DNA of 64,000 nt from Aggregicoccus sp. 17bor-14 (GTDB lineage Bacteria; Myxococcota; Myxococcia; Myxococcales; Myxococcaceae), in assembly GCF_009659535.1 (NCBI RefSeq), contig NZ_VJZZ01000019.1, forward strand, positions 54,514 through 118,513, given 5' to 3'. A program made the translations under genes and the position numbers. Shown piece by piece: positions 52,970 through 63,255 of this stretch (positions are counted from its first letter, which is position 1; each line of letters starts with the position of its first letter). Under the pieces are notes generated by a model. The model was not told where the DNA came from and ran no database searches. It saw only the letters and a list, made by a program, of their open reading frames with translations.

Positions 52970-53629
52970 ATGACCTCCCAAGAACGCGTGGAGCGCGCCG
53001 CCGCCGTGGCCCTCAAGGTCTTCCCGCTGCCCTCGGCCGTGCTCTTCCCGCACTCGGTGCTGCCGCTGCACATCTTCGAGCCGCGCTACCGCGAGCTGGT
53101 GCGGGACGCACTCGCGGGCGACGGGGTGATGGCGCTCGGGGGGCTGCAGCCCGGCTGGGAGCGCGACTACGGGGGCAGGCCCCCGCTCGCGCCCCTGCTC
53201 TGCGTGGGCACCATCCTCTGGCACGAGGAGGTGGAGGAGGGGCGCTACAACCTGCTGCTCCAGGGCGTGTGCCGGGGCCGCGTGCTGGAGGAGCTGCCCG
53301 CGCGCAAGCTCTACCGCGAGGTGCAGGTGCAGCTGCTGCCGGACGCGGCCTACAACGGGCCCGAGGAGGAGGCGCTGCGCCAGGCGGTGTTCGAGCTGGC
53401 GGGGCGGGTGCCCCCCTCCTTCGCGGAGAACCTGCTGCCGGTGGCGGCGCGCGCGGCGGGCGGCACGCTCGCGGACGTGGTGGCCGCGGCGCTGGTGCCC
53501 GAGACCGAGCGGCGCCTGGAGCTGCTCGAGCAGCTGGACGTGGGCGCACGCCTCGCCGCACTGATGGATGACGTGAGCGAGCTCATCGCCCGCTTGAGTC
53601 CGGTGCCGCAAAGCGGGCCGCTCAACTGA
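52970..53629 (+). CDS. LON substrate-binding domain protein
   Basis: 219 residues from the ATG at 52970 after tggagg. It is a Lon N-terminal (substrate-binding) domain without ATPase or protease domains: LKVFPLPSAVLFPHSVLPLHIFEPRYRELVRDAL near residue 15, VGTILWHEEVEEGRYNLLLQGVCRGRV, then a helical second half. Stand-alone LON domains occur widely; some are adaptors or substrate receptors. No Lon gene is in the window. Confidence 0.85.
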   Translation: MTSQERVERAAAVALKVFPLPSAVLFPHSVLPLHIFEPRYRELVRDALAGDGVMALGGLQPGWERDYGGRPPLAPLLCVGTILWHEEVEEGRYNLLLQGVCRGRVLEELPARKLYREVQVQLLPDAAYNGPEEEALRQAVFELAGRVPPSFAENLLPVAARAAGGTLADVVAAALVPETERRLELLEQLDVGARLAALMDDVSELIARLSPVPQSGPLN

Positions 53630-53654
53630 GGCGCGCGGGCCCGGCGCCCGCTAC

Positions 53655-53699
53655 GCTCCCTCAGGAGAGACACTGGTTCTCCCACCCTGAGAGAGGAGC
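53655..53699 (+). promoter_or_regulatory. 5' leader hairpin covering the nadE ribosome binding site
   Basis: GCTCC, CTCAGG and GAGA pair with TCTC, CCTGAG and GGAGC (3-base bulge on one side). The right arm contains the ggag that should serve as ribosome binding site for the ATG at 53711. Folding would hide it, so translation may be controlled by heat, a ligand or upstream translation. Confidence 0.4.
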
Positions 53700-53710
53700 G
53701 CGTCCTTCCC

Positions 53711-55606
53711 ATGCGGCTCGTGAAGCTCGGCCTCGCCAACGTGAACACCACCGTGGGCGCCTTCGCGCGCAACACCGACCGGGCGCTCGCGCTCGCGCGC
53801 GAGATGGCGGCCGCGGACTGCACCGTGGCGCTGTTCCCCGAGCAGCTCATCGGCGGCTATCCGCCCGAGGACCTGGTGCAGTGGCAGGGCTTCGTGGAGC
53901 ACCAGTGGCCGCAGCTGGAGCGCTTCGCGCGCGAGACGGCGGGGCTCCCGTGCGTCTTCGCCATCGGCGTCACCGTGGCGCACGGGGGCTTGCGCCTCAA
54001 CTGCGCGGCCATCGTCGCGGGAGGCCGCGTGCACGGCCTCGTGCCCAAGGAGCAGCTGCCCACCTACAGCGTCTTCTACGAGGGGCGCACCTTCGCGCGC
54101 GGCTACCCGGGCATGGCCGAGAGCCACCGCGGCGTGCCGCTCGGTGACCTCTGCTTCCGCTTCGACTTCGGCACGCTCGCCCCCGAGGTGTGCGAGGACG
54201 TGTGGAGCCCCGAGGGCCCCATGCGCCGGCGCACCTACTCGGGCGCGGAGCTGGTGGTGAACCTCAGCGCGAGCCCCTTTCGCGTGGGGCACGTGGACAC
54301 GCGGCGCGAGACGCTCGCCACGCGCTCGGGCGACTACCAGTGCACGCTCGCGTACGCGAACGCGGTGGGCAGCAACGACGGCCTCATCTTCGACGGCGGC
54401 GGCTTCGTGCACCAGAACGGCCGCCAGGTGATGGAGGCCGAGCGCTTCCGCGAGGGCTGGCAGGCCTGCGTGGTGGACCTGGACCGCACCGTGCGCATGC
54501 GCGGCGAGAACAGCACCTGGCGCAGCGACCGCGAGGCCTGGGCGAAGGCCGGCAAGCTCGTGCCCACCGTGGACTGCGCGCAGAGCGTGGACACGAAGGC
54601 CCCGCGCGCGCGGCTGCAGTACCCGGTGCCCGCGGGCCGCAGCTTCTTCCTGCCGGGGCCGGACGCGCGCCGCAGCCCCCGCGCCGCGCTGTGCGAGGAC
54701 ATCCTGGACGCGCTCGCGCTCGGGGTGGGCGACTACTTCGAGAAGACGCGCGCCTTCAAAGTTTTGGGCATCTCGCTCTCCGGCGGGCGCGACTCGCTGC
54801 TCACCCTGCTCATCGCGCACCGCTACGCGAAGCGCGTGCGGCCGGAGAACCCCGGCAGCCTCATCCGCGCCTTCTACCAGCCCAGCCGCTACAGCTCGGA
54901 CGAGACGCGCGAGGCGGCGGAGACCATCGCGCGCGAGCTGGGCGTGCCCTTCCAGGTCATCGCGATCGAGGAGGCCTTCGGGCGCGAGGCGGACGTGACG
55001 CGCCAGATGCTGGGCGGCGAGCCCTTGAGCGCGCTCACCGAGCAGAACATCCAGGCGCGCCTGCGCGCGCAGCGCATGTGGAACTGGAGCAACACCTCGG
55101 GCGGGCTCTTCCTGCAGACGGGCAACATGAGCGAGAAGGCGGTGGGCTACACCACCATCGGCGGCGACCTGATGGGCGCGCTCGCCGTCATCGCCAACGT
55201 GCCCAAGACGGTGGTGATGTACCTGCTGGACTACCTGCTGGAGACCACGGGCCTCGAGGGCATCCGCAAGGTGCTGGCGAAGCCGGCCGGCCCCGAGCTC
55301 GCCCCCAACCAGGTGGGCGAGGAGGAGCTGATGCCCTTCCCGGTGCTGGACGCCTGCTTCTTCCTCTTCGCCGGCGAGAAGCTCACCCCCGCCGAGATGC
55401 TGCAGGCGCTCGCGCCGATGTTCCCCGAGCTCCCGCCCGCGCGGCTGCAGGGCTACGTGGACAAGTTCGTCCGCCTCTTCCTGCAATCCATCTACAAGTG
55501 GGTGCAGAGCCCGCTGTCCCTGCACATCGGCAACCTGGACCTGGACCGCGAGCGCGCGCTGCAGCTGCCGGTGGTCAGCAGCGCCGAGTGGACCCGCGAG
55601 CCCTGA
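53711..55606 (+). CDS. nadE: glutamine-dependent NAD synthetase
   Basis: 631 residues. The N-terminal nitrilase-type glutaminase (about 1-290) has catalytic Glu44 in LFPEQL, Lys113 in VPKEQLPTYSVFYE and Cys161 in PEVCEDVW. The synthetase domain (about 330-600) has the pyrophosphate-binding P-loop SGGRDS at 357-362 and FLQTGNMSEKAVGYTTIGGDLMG. The enzyme makes NAD from nicotinate adenine dinucleotide, ATP and the ammonia released from glutamine. Its length is in the normal range for the two-domain form. The upstream leader folds over the ribosome binding site. Confidence 0.96.
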   Translation: MRLVKLGLANVNTTVGAFARNTDRALALAREMAAADCTVALFPEQLIGGYPPEDLVQWQGFVEHQWPQLERFARETAGLPCVFAIGVTVAHGGLRLNCAAIVAGGRVHGLVPKEQLPTYSVFYEGRTFARGYPGMAESHRGVPLGDLCFRFDFGTLAPEVCEDVWSPEGPMRRRTYSGAELVVNLSASPFRVGHVDTRRETLATRSGDYQCTLAYANAVGSNDGLIFDGGGFVHQNGRQVMEAERFREGWQACVVDLDRTVRMRGENSTWRSDREAWAKAGKLVPTVDCAQSVDTKAPRARLQYPVPAGRSFFLPGPDARRSPRAALCEDILDALALGVGDYFEKTRAFKVLGISLSGGRDSLLTLLIAHRYAKRVRPENPGSLIRAFYQPSRYSSDETREAAETIARELGVPFQVIAIEEAFGREADVTRQMLGGEPLSALTEQNIQARLRAQRMWNWSNTSGGLFLQTGNMSEKAVGYTTIGGDLMGALAVIANVPKTVVMYLLDYLLETTGLEGIRKVLAKPAGPELAPNQVGEEELMPFPVLDACFFLFAGEKLTPAEMLQALAPMFPELPPARLQGYVDKFVRLFLQSIYKWVQSPLSLHIGNLDLDRERALQLPVVSSAEWTREP

Positions 55607-55617
55607 GCGGCCTGCCC

Positions 55618-55636
55618 GGTCGCCGTCCGGGCGACC
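55618..55636 (+). terminator. GC-rich hairpin after nadE
   Basis: GGTCGCC and GGCGACC pair around a 5-base loop 12 bases after the nadE stop. There is no T run, so any termination would be factor-assisted. Confidence 0.4.
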
Positions 55637-55711
55637 CCTCCCGCCCGTCCTTGTCGCATGTGCACCACAGGACAACCTTCAGGTCAGTCCACGACACCTG
55701 GAGGCAGCACC

Positions 55712-56683
55712 ATGAAAGCGGCAATTCTCGCAGGCGCCGTCGCGGCCCTGCTCTACGGAACGGCGGCGCGCGCGGGCAACGGTGACCCGCCGTCCCAGGC
55801 GAGCGGCAGCACGCAGGCGCAGCCGAGTGAGCCCGAGCGCAGCCTCGATACTGCGAGCACCCAGACGGGCACCGGTGGCTCGGGCAGCACGCAGGTGCAG
55901 CCGGCTACTCCGCCCAGCAGCACGTCTACCCAGACCACGACGACCCAGACGACGACCACGACGCAGCCCTCGCCCGCCACCGGTGCGGCCCCGGCCGCAA
56001 GTACGCAGACGGGCGGCACCGGCGGCAGCGGCGTGGCCACGGATCGCCCGGTGACGACCCAGCCCGTGCCCGCTCCGCCTCCGACGACTGACTCGGGCGC
56101 CGCGGCCATCACCACCACGCCCACCGACGCGCAGCCCTACGAGCCGAAGAAGCACGCGGACATGAAGGGCCTCACGGTGACGCTGGGCGCCGGCGTCGAG
56201 GGCTACACCCAGGCGCTCGCGCCCGAGGTGTCTCCCGGTCCCGCGGTGGCGGTGAATGCGAACTTCCGTCCCACGCGCGTGCTGGGCCTCGAGCTCGGCT
56301 ACTCGGGCGCGGTGAACGAGATCAAGCACGAGGACAACGTCAACGGCGCGGACATCGTGCGCAACGGCGGCCACGCGGCGCTCACCGTGGGCCTCACCAC
56401 CACCTCGGTGCAGCCCTACGTGCTCGGCGGCATCGGCATCAGCGACTACAACGTGCGCGACGACCGCAGCGCCCGCTTCCGCGACGACACCGTGGGCAAC
56501 GTGCCAGTGGGGCTGGGCCTGCGCACCCACATGGGCAACTTCACCGCGGATGCGCGCGCCGGCTACAACTTCCTCTTCGACCAGGAGTTCGCCCGCCGCG
56601 TGCCCTCCGACAACGTGGGCGACGTGGAGTTCAGCAACACGGGCCGCTACGACGCCACGCTGAACTTCGGCCTCACCTTCTAG
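55712..56683 (+). CDS. outer-membrane barrel protein with long Thr/Gln-rich linker
   Basis: 323 residues, ATG at 55712 after ctggagg. A signal peptide (about 1-21) leads into about 120 residues of Ser/Thr/Gln/Pro with Gly repeats, then an 8-stranded barrel from about 155 (MKGLTVTLGAGVEGYTQAL, VLGLELGYSGAVNEIKH, PYVLGGIGISDYNVRD, FTADARAGYNFLFDQEF) ending in YDATLNFGLTF. The plan resembles the protein at 33013-33861 and may be a paralogue with a longer linker that spans the peptidoglycan layer. Confidence 0.77.
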   Translation: MKAAILAGAVAALLYGTAARAGNGDPPSQASGSTQAQPSEPERSLDTASTQTGTGGSGSTQVQPATPPSSTSTQTTTTQTTTTTQPSPATGAAPAASTQTGGTGGSGVATDRPVTTQPVPAPPPTTDSGAAAITTTPTDAQPYEPKKHADMKGLTVTLGAGVEGYTQALAPEVSPGPAVAVNANFRPTRVLGLELGYSGAVNEIKHEDNVNGADIVRNGGHAALTVGLTTTSVQPYVLGGIGISDYNVRDDRSARFRDDTVGNVPVGLGLRTHMGNFTADARAGYNFLFDQEFARRVPSDNVGDVEFSNTGRYDATLNFGLTF

Positions 56684-56700
56684 GCCGGACTGCCTCCCTC

Positions 56701-56751
56701 GATGGCGCCGCGCTCCCATCCCGGCTCCTGCCGGCTGGAGCCGGCGCCATC
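56701..56751 (+). terminator. two-tier hairpin after the barrel gene
   Basis: GATGGCG pairs with CGCCATC on the outside and CCGGCTCC with GGAGCCGG inside (8-base loop). It starts 18 bases after the stop at 56683. It is a probable end point for the upstream transcript. Confidence 0.4.
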
Positions 56752-56917
56752 GGCGCTTCAGGCGGCCCTCCCCGGCGCCCGCCTGCCTGGCTGGCCCGCG
56801 TCGAGCGCCGGACGGCCCCGCGCACTTCCTCCGAGCGCGGCGGCGGGGTGGCGCTTAAGGTTGCCGGACGCAGCATTCCCCGCAGTTTTCCCGCATACCG
56901 GGACGGAGAGACGACGG

Positions 56918-57241
56918 ATGGCGCTGAAGACCGAGGACGTGAAGGTGGGCACTGGCCCCGAGGCCACCGCGGGCAAGACGGTGACCGTGCACTACGTGGG
57001 CACGCTCACCAACGGCTCCAAGTTCGACAGCAGCCGCGACCGCGGCGAGGGCTTCAGCTTCCGGCTCGGCGCGGGCCAGGTCATCGAGGGCTGGGACAAG
57101 GGCGTGGCCGGGATGAAGGTGGGCGGCGTGCGCAAGCTCACCATCCCGCCCGAGATGGGCTACGGCGTGCGCGGCTATCCCCCCGTCATCCCGGGCAACT
57201 CCACGCTCCTCTTCGAGGTGGAGCTGCTGGCCGTCCGCTAA
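56918..57241 (+). CDS. FKBP-type peptidyl-prolyl isomerase
   Basis: 107 residues, the size of a single FKBP domain (FKBP12-like), cytoplasmic. Active-site residues are in place: VTVHYVGTLTNGSKFDSS, FSFRLGAGQVIEGWDKGVAGM and the tip region GYGVRG with LLFEVELL at the end. It catalyses cis-trans isomerisation of peptide bonds before proline and may act as a folding helper. Thioredoxin follows 33 bases downstream on the same strand, so the two folding-related genes probably form a unit. Confidence 0.93.
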   Translation: MALKTEDVKVGTGPEATAGKTVTVHYVGTLTNGSKFDSSRDRGEGFSFRLGAGQVIEGWDKGVAGMKVGGVRKLTIPPEMGYGVRGYPPVIPGNSTLLFEVELLAVR

Positions 57242-57274
57242 CCCCTTCGCGGGACACCCCTTCCAGGAGCCTCC

Positions 57275-57652
57275 ATGGCCACCGTCGAGATCGGCAAGGA
57301 CAACTTCAAGGACACCGTGAGCAAGGAGGGGATCGTCATCCTCGACTGGTGGGCGGCGTGGTGCGGCCCCTGCCGCGCCTTCGCCCCGGTGTTCGAGCAG
57401 TCGAGCCAGAAGCACGCGGACATCACCTTCGGGAAGATCGACACCGACGCGCAGCCGGAGCTCTCCGGCGCCTTCGAGATCCGCTCCATCCCCACGCTGA
57501 TGGTGTTCCGCGACGGCATCCTGCTCTTCAACCAGCCCGGGGCGCTGCCCGCCGCGGCGCTCGAGGAGCTGGTGGGCAAGGTGCGCGCGCTCGACATGGA
57601 GGAGGTGCGCCGCGAGGTCGCCTCCCGCCAGGCCGAGAGCAGCAAGGCCTGA
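57275..57652 (+). CDS. trxA: thioredoxin
   Basis: 125 residues. The classic redox motif WCGPC sits at about residues 29-33 and the cis-proline segment IRSIPTLMVFRDG near 72-84. The protein carries about 15 extra residues of charged helix at the C-terminus. No signal peptide is present. It reduces disulfides in the cytoplasm with electrons from thioredoxin reductase. The number of trx paralogues outside this window is unknown, so the symbol names the type. Confidence 0.9.
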   Translation: MATVEIGKDNFKDTVSKEGIVILDWWAAWCGPCRAFAPVFEQSSQKHADITFGKIDTDAQPELSGAFEIRSIPTLMVFRDGILLFNQPGALPAAALEELVGKVRALDMEEVRREVASRQAESSKA

Positions 57653-57671
57653 GTCGCGCCGGCACGCTGCG

Positions 57672-58994
<1,323 letters not shown>

Positions 58995-59056
58995 GGGAGC
59001 GCTCGCACAGGCGATGGGAGACGGAGAGGGGAGGGGGCGTGGAGGCTTCGGGGAGC

Positions 59057-60004
59057 TCAGAGCCAGCGCTTGTGCCGGAACCAGACCAGCAGCAGCGCCG
59101 GCACCAACACCATGGTGGCCAGCATGAGCCAGAAGTAGAAGGGGGTCTGCAGCTCGGGGAAGTTCTGCCCGAAGAAGCCCACGATGAAGGAGAGCGGCAG
59201 GAACACCGTGGCCATGATGGTGAGCTGCTTGCTCACCTCGGCGGTGCGGTTGGCCATCATCGCCAGGTAGCCGTCGCGCACGTTGGCCACCAGGTTGCTG
59301 TCCGCCTCCAGCTGCTCCTGCACCCGCGTGAGGTGGTCCGCCACGTCGCGGAAGTACAGGCAGGTGCGCTCGCTCACGTGGGGCTGGTCTCCGCGCGCGA
59401 GCAGGCTCACCACGTCGCGCTGCGGGACGAGGATGCGCCGCAGCAGCACCAGCGTGCGCTTGAGCTCGAAGATGCGCTGCTGGTGCGAGGGGTCCGGGGC
59501 CTCGAAGATGGCGGCCTCCAGCGTCTCCAGCTCGTCGCTGAAGGCCTCGAGCAGCGGGAAGTTGCTGTCCACCAGCGCGTCCGCCACCAGGTAGGCCAGC
59601 CGGTCCACCCCCTTGGCGAAGGTGCCCTTCGTGTCCGCCACGAGCCGCCGCTGTGCCTCCTCCACCGCCGCGCTCGGCTCCTCGTGCACCGTGAGGAGCC
59701 AGTCCTGCCCGAGGAAGAAGTGCATCTCCTGCGGCTCCAGCTCGCAGATGTCCGGCCCCGTGGAGCGGAAGGCGTGCAGCACGAAGAAGAGGTGGCCGGG
59801 GTAGGGCTCGAGCTTCGGGCGCTGGTCGCGCTGGAGGCAGTCCTCGATCTCGAGCTTGTGCAGCTCGAAGAGCACCCCCAGCTCCTTGAGCTCCAGCTCG
59901 CTCGGAGCCTCCACGTCCACCCACGTGGCCCCCTCCTCCTCCATGAGCTCGCGGCCGCCGGAGCGGACGGTGCCATCGGGCTGGAGCAGGTGCACGCGGA
60001 TCAT
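59057..60004 (-). CDS. CorA-family divalent cation transporter with GQN motif
   Basis: 315 residues from the ATG at 60004. The long cytoplasmic alpha/beta and helical funnel domain (about 1-240) is followed by two membrane helices near the C-terminus (about 255-278 and 288-308), the topology of CorA. The hallmark motif after the first helix, GMN in standard CorA, reads GQN in GFFGQNFP (codons at 59162-59170). Family members move Mg2+, Co2+, Ni2+ or Zn2+; with GQN the ion preference may differ. It lies 62 bases upstream of mgtE on the same strand. Confidence 0.88.
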   Translation of the reverse strand: MIRVHLLQPDGTVRSGGRELMEEEGATWVDVEAPSELELKELGVLFELHKLEIEDCLQRDQRPKLEPYPGHLFFVLHAFRSTGPDICELEPQEMHFFLGQDWLLTVHEEPSAAVEEAQRRLVADTKGTFAKGVDRLAYLVADALVDSNFPLLEAFSDELETLEAAIFEAPDPSHQQRIFELKRTLVLLRRILVPQRDVVSLLARGDQPHVSERTCLYFRDVADHLTRVQEQLEADSNLVANVRDGYLAMMANRTAEVSKQLTIMATVFLPLSFIVGFFGQNFPELQTPFYFWLMLATMVLVPALLLVWFRHKRWL

Positions 60005-60198
60005 CCGGCCCCATCTACCCCAGCCTCCGCCGCCCGCAGCGCGCAAAAGTGCCCGCGGGGCCCGGGCTGTCCGGCACCGGCGCCCCGGGAGCGGCGCGCC
60101 TGCCTGCCTGCCCTGCACCGGGCACTGCGGGCGTCCAGCGGCGCACCCTGGCCGTGCGCCGGGGCTGCCGCAGCGCGGCGGCGGGGCTAATACACAGG

Positions 60199-61551
60199 GT
60201 GACGTCCCACCCGCCGTCGCAGGGAGGCCCCATCCTCACCGAGCTGCTGATCATCCTCGTGCTGGTGCTGCTCAACGGCGTGTTCTCGGGCGCCGAGATC
60301 GCCATCATCAGCGTGCGCAGCACCCGCCTCAACGAGCTGGTGGAGGGCGGCAGCCGCGCGGCGCGCGCGGTGCGGGCGCTGCGCGCGAACCCAGATCGCT
60401 TCCTCGCCACCGTGCAGATCGGCATCACCGTGGTGGGCGCCACGGCGGCCGCCTTCGGCGGCTCCTCCATCGCCGTGCGCCTCGCCCCGCTGCTGCAGGG
60501 GCTGGGCCTGAGCGACGCGCTCGCGCACCAGGTGGCCTTCGCTGCCGTGGTGGGGCTCGTCTCCTACCTCTCGCTCGTGCTCGGGGAGCTGGTGCCCAAG
60601 AGCCTCGCCCTGCGCGCCGGCGAGCGCTACGCGCTGGTCATCGGGCCCGTGCTGCGCCTGCTCAGCCGGCTGATGCGCCCCTTCGTCTGGCTGCTCACCG
60701 CGAGCTCCAACCTGGTGCTGCGCCTCTTCGGCGACCGCACCTCCTTCAGCGAGAGCCGCCTCTCCGTGGAGGAGCTGCAGCAGCTGATGGAGGAGGCGGC
60801 GAAGAGCGGCAGCCTGCACCCGCGCACCAGCGACATCGCGAGCCGCGCCTTCGAGCTCGCCAACCTGAGCATCGAGGACATCATGGTGCCGCGCACGCGC
60901 GTGGTGGCGCTGCCGCGCGATGCGAGTGCCGAGGACGTGAAGCGCGTGCTGCTCGAGGGCGGCCACAGCCGCATCCCCGTGTACGAGGGCAGCATCGACA
61001 AGATCGTCGGCTACCTGCTGGTGAAGGACCTGCTCGGGCTCGCGCTCGAGCAGGGGCTCATCGTGGTGGAGGACGCGCTGCGCCCCGCCTACTTCGTCCC
61101 CGAGACCGTGCGCCCCCTGGACGTGCTGCAGCAGATGCAGAGCCGCCGCATCCAGATGGCCATCGTGGTGGACGAGCGCGGCGTGCTCGCCGGCATCGTC
61201 ACCATCGAGGACCTGGTGGAGGAGCTGGTGGGGGAGATCTTCAACGAGCACGACACCCCCGTGCAGACCGTGCGCCGCGAGCAGAGCGGCAGCCTCGTGG
61301 TGGATGGCACCACGCCCATCCGCGAGCTCAACCGCGACCTCTCGCTCGAGCTGCCCGAGGGGGACAGCTGGACCACCGTGGGCGGGCTGTGCATCGCGCT
61401 CTCGGGGATGATTCCGCCGGCCGGCGTGAAGCTCACCGCGGAGGACGGCACCCGCCTGGAGATCCTCGAGGCGAGCCCGAGGCGCGTGAAGCGCGTGCGC
61501 CTGCACCCCGCGCCGCCCAAGCCCGTGGAGGCGCAGGCGGCGATCGACTGA
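60199..61551 (+). CDS. HlyC/CorC (CNNM-like) transporter protein
   Basis: 450 residues from a GTG at 60199. The DUF21 membrane domain (about 10-190) has three to four helices with LIILVLVLLNGVFSGAEIAIISVRSTRLNEL at the start. A CBS pair follows (about 215-340, with IEDIMVPRTRVVALP and MAIVVDERGVLAGIVTIEDLVEELVGEIFNEHD), and the CorC_HlyC domain at the end (about 355-440). Members of this family export Mg2+ in exchange for Na+. It is divergent from the CorA-like and MgtE genes, so three magnesium-linked families share one locus. Confidence 0.92.
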   Translation: MTSHPPSQGGPILTELLIILVLVLLNGVFSGAEIAIISVRSTRLNELVEGGSRAARAVRALRANPDRFLATVQIGITVVGATAAAFGGSSIAVRLAPLLQGLGLSDALAHQVAFAAVVGLVSYLSLVLGELVPKSLALRAGERYALVIGPVLRLLSRLMRPFVWLLTASSNLVLRLFGDRTSFSESRLSVEELQQLMEEAAKSGSLHPRTSDIASRAFELANLSIEDIMVPRTRVVALPRDASAEDVKRVLLEGGHSRIPVYEGSIDKIVGYLLVKDLLGLALEQGLIVVEDALRPAYFVPETVRPLDVLQQMQSRRIQMAIVVDERGVLAGIVTIEDLVEELVGEIFNEHDTPVQTVRREQSGSLVVDGTTPIRELNRDLSLELPEGDSWTTVGGLCIALSGMIPPAGVKLTAEDGTRLEILEASPRRVKRVRLHPAPPKPVEAQAAID

Positions 61552-61668
61552 CGCCGCCGCGAAGTCTGCGGGCGCACACCGCCCCGGGCTTTCCCGAGGC
61601 CGCGGGCTTGTCGGGCCCTGCCCCCGTGCCCATCTGCCCCCGCGGACAGGGGTGCCGGAGGGGCCGCC

Positions 61669-63249
61669 ATGGCGCGCTGGGGCTGGGTGTGGGCAGGACT
61701 GATGCTGGGGGGCGTGGGGCTCGCGTGCGGAACGGAGCCGGCGCCCGCTGCGGAACACGAGACTCCCGGGGTGCCGCCGGTTGAGGAGACGCCGGCCGCC
61801 GGGGACCCTGCGGCCCCGACCCCGCCCCAGGACGTGCCGGCCCCGGCCGCCGAGCCGCCGCCGCCCACCGTGCACGCGAATGGGGAGGCCTGCGGCACGG
61901 TGAACGACTGCGTGCGCACCACGTGGCAGCAGGACCTGTGCCGCTTCGAGCGCGTGAAGGAGACGGGGGCGCGCTGCGCCACGGCCACGGGGGAGGAGGG
62001 CACCTGCCACCTCGACACCTGCCTGCAGGGCGTGCGCGAGGCGGCGTGGGGCTGGTCGGACGTGGAGTTCTCGCGCTTCGTGGGGCAGGGCCCGCAGGGG
62101 CTGCTGCTTCAGAAGACGGACTACGCGTACGCCGGGCTGGTGCAGCTCGATGGGCAAGGGGGTGCGCGCACGCTGCAGGACGGAGACGGGCGCACCGTGC
62201 TGCTCGCGCACGGCCGCTACCTCGTGGGCTACACCTCGTATAACTACGGCGGCATCAAGCTGTACGAGGTGCGCCGGCTGGACCGCGACGAGCCGGCGCG
62301 CAGCGTGGACCTCACGGCGCTGGTGCGCGAACGCCTCGCCGAAGTCGGGCTCTTTTCCGAGTGGGTGGTGCCGCGCTGGGTGCAGGGCGCCCCGGGCCAG
62401 GCGCTGATGCTCGTGCAGGTGAACCCCGCGTCCCTGTGGGTGGGCAGCTTCGACCTCGAGCGCCTGGAGCTGGGCTGGAGCCGCGTGCTCAGCGGCGCGC
62501 TGCCGGCCGAGACCGAGCCGGGGCTGCTCGAAGGGGTCATCGCCGACGAGGACGGGCAGCTCTACCTCTCCCTGGACGCCGGCAGCCCGCGGCTGGTCGC
62601 GCTCTCGGCCGCGGGAGGCGAGCGCTGGGTGCTGCCGGGCGAGGCACGCCCCGTGGCGGTGTTCGGCGGCACCCTGTTCCTCGACGATGGAACCGTGCGC
62701 GACACGGCGGACGGCGCCCTCCGCTACCGCTGGTCCGCAGCACCGAACGCCCAGGTGCGCCTGAGCGCCACGCACGCCGCCGTGGCGGAGTCTTGCGGCA
62801 AGGGCTGCATCCAGGCGCAGGTGCTGGAGCGCGAGTCCGGCCGCGTGCTCGCCCAGGAGCAGCTGCCCACCCCGGACTCCGGCTACTGGAGCGGTCTGTC
62901 GGGCCTGCTGCTCGCTGCGGATGGCCGCGTGCTCGTGCTGCAGTACGTGACCCACCCCGAGCTCACCGACACGCCCTTCTACATCCCCCTCGGGATCCGC
63001 TGGCTCGAGGTGCGGCCGCAGGGCGGGTGGACGCTGCACGGCGAGAGCCTCTTCAGCGAGGGAGGCGTACCGGAGGCCGTCCTACTGGAGGACTCCGTGG
63101 TGCTGCGGCACCTCTGGTCGGCACACAACACGTACCCGGACCAGGTGCCCTCGAGCTACTACGGCTTCACCTGGCCGGGCTGGAGCCCGCCCGCGCACGG
63201 CTGGCTGGGGCCGCAGGGCGGGGTGGGGCGCGCACTCGCGCCGCAGTGA
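61669..63249 (+). CDS. lipoprotein of unknown function
   Basis: 526 residues. The signal sequence ends in GLAC with a lipidated Cys near residue 20. A Pro/Ala/Glu-rich linker leads to a Cys-rich segment (about 72-120, pattern GEACGTVNDC...DLC...CATATGEEGTCHLDTC) often found at the start of myxobacterial secreted lipoproteins. The remaining 400 residues have repeating strands with Trp and Asp (LYLSLDAGSPRLVALSA, RYLVGYTSYNY), consistent with a beta-propeller. No enzymatic motif is seen. Confidence 0.75.
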   Translation: MARWGWVWAGLMLGGVGLACGTEPAPAAEHETPGVPPVEETPAAGDPAAPTPPQDVPAPAAEPPPPTVHANGEACGTVNDCVRTTWQQDLCRFERVKETGARCATATGEEGTCHLDTCLQGVREAAWGWSDVEFSRFVGQGPQGLLLQKTDYAYAGLVQLDGQGGARTLQDGDGRTVLLAHGRYLVGYTSYNYGGIKLYEVRRLDRDEPARSVDLTALVRERLAEVGLFSEWVVPRWVQGAPGQALMLVQVNPASLWVGSFDLERLELGWSRVLSGALPAETEPGLLEGVIADEDGQLYLSLDAGSPRLVALSAAGGERWVLPGEARPVAVFGGTLFLDDGTVRDTADGALRYRWSAAPNAQVRLSATHAAVAESCGKGCIQAQVLERESGRVLAQEQLPTPDSGYWSGLSGLLLAADGRVLVLQYVTHPELTDTPFYIPLGIRWLEVRPQGGWTLHGESLFSEGGVPEAVLLEDSVVLRHLWSAHNTYPDQVPSSYYGFTWPGWSPPAHGWLGPQGGVGRALAPQ

Positions 63250-63255
63250 GCGCCG

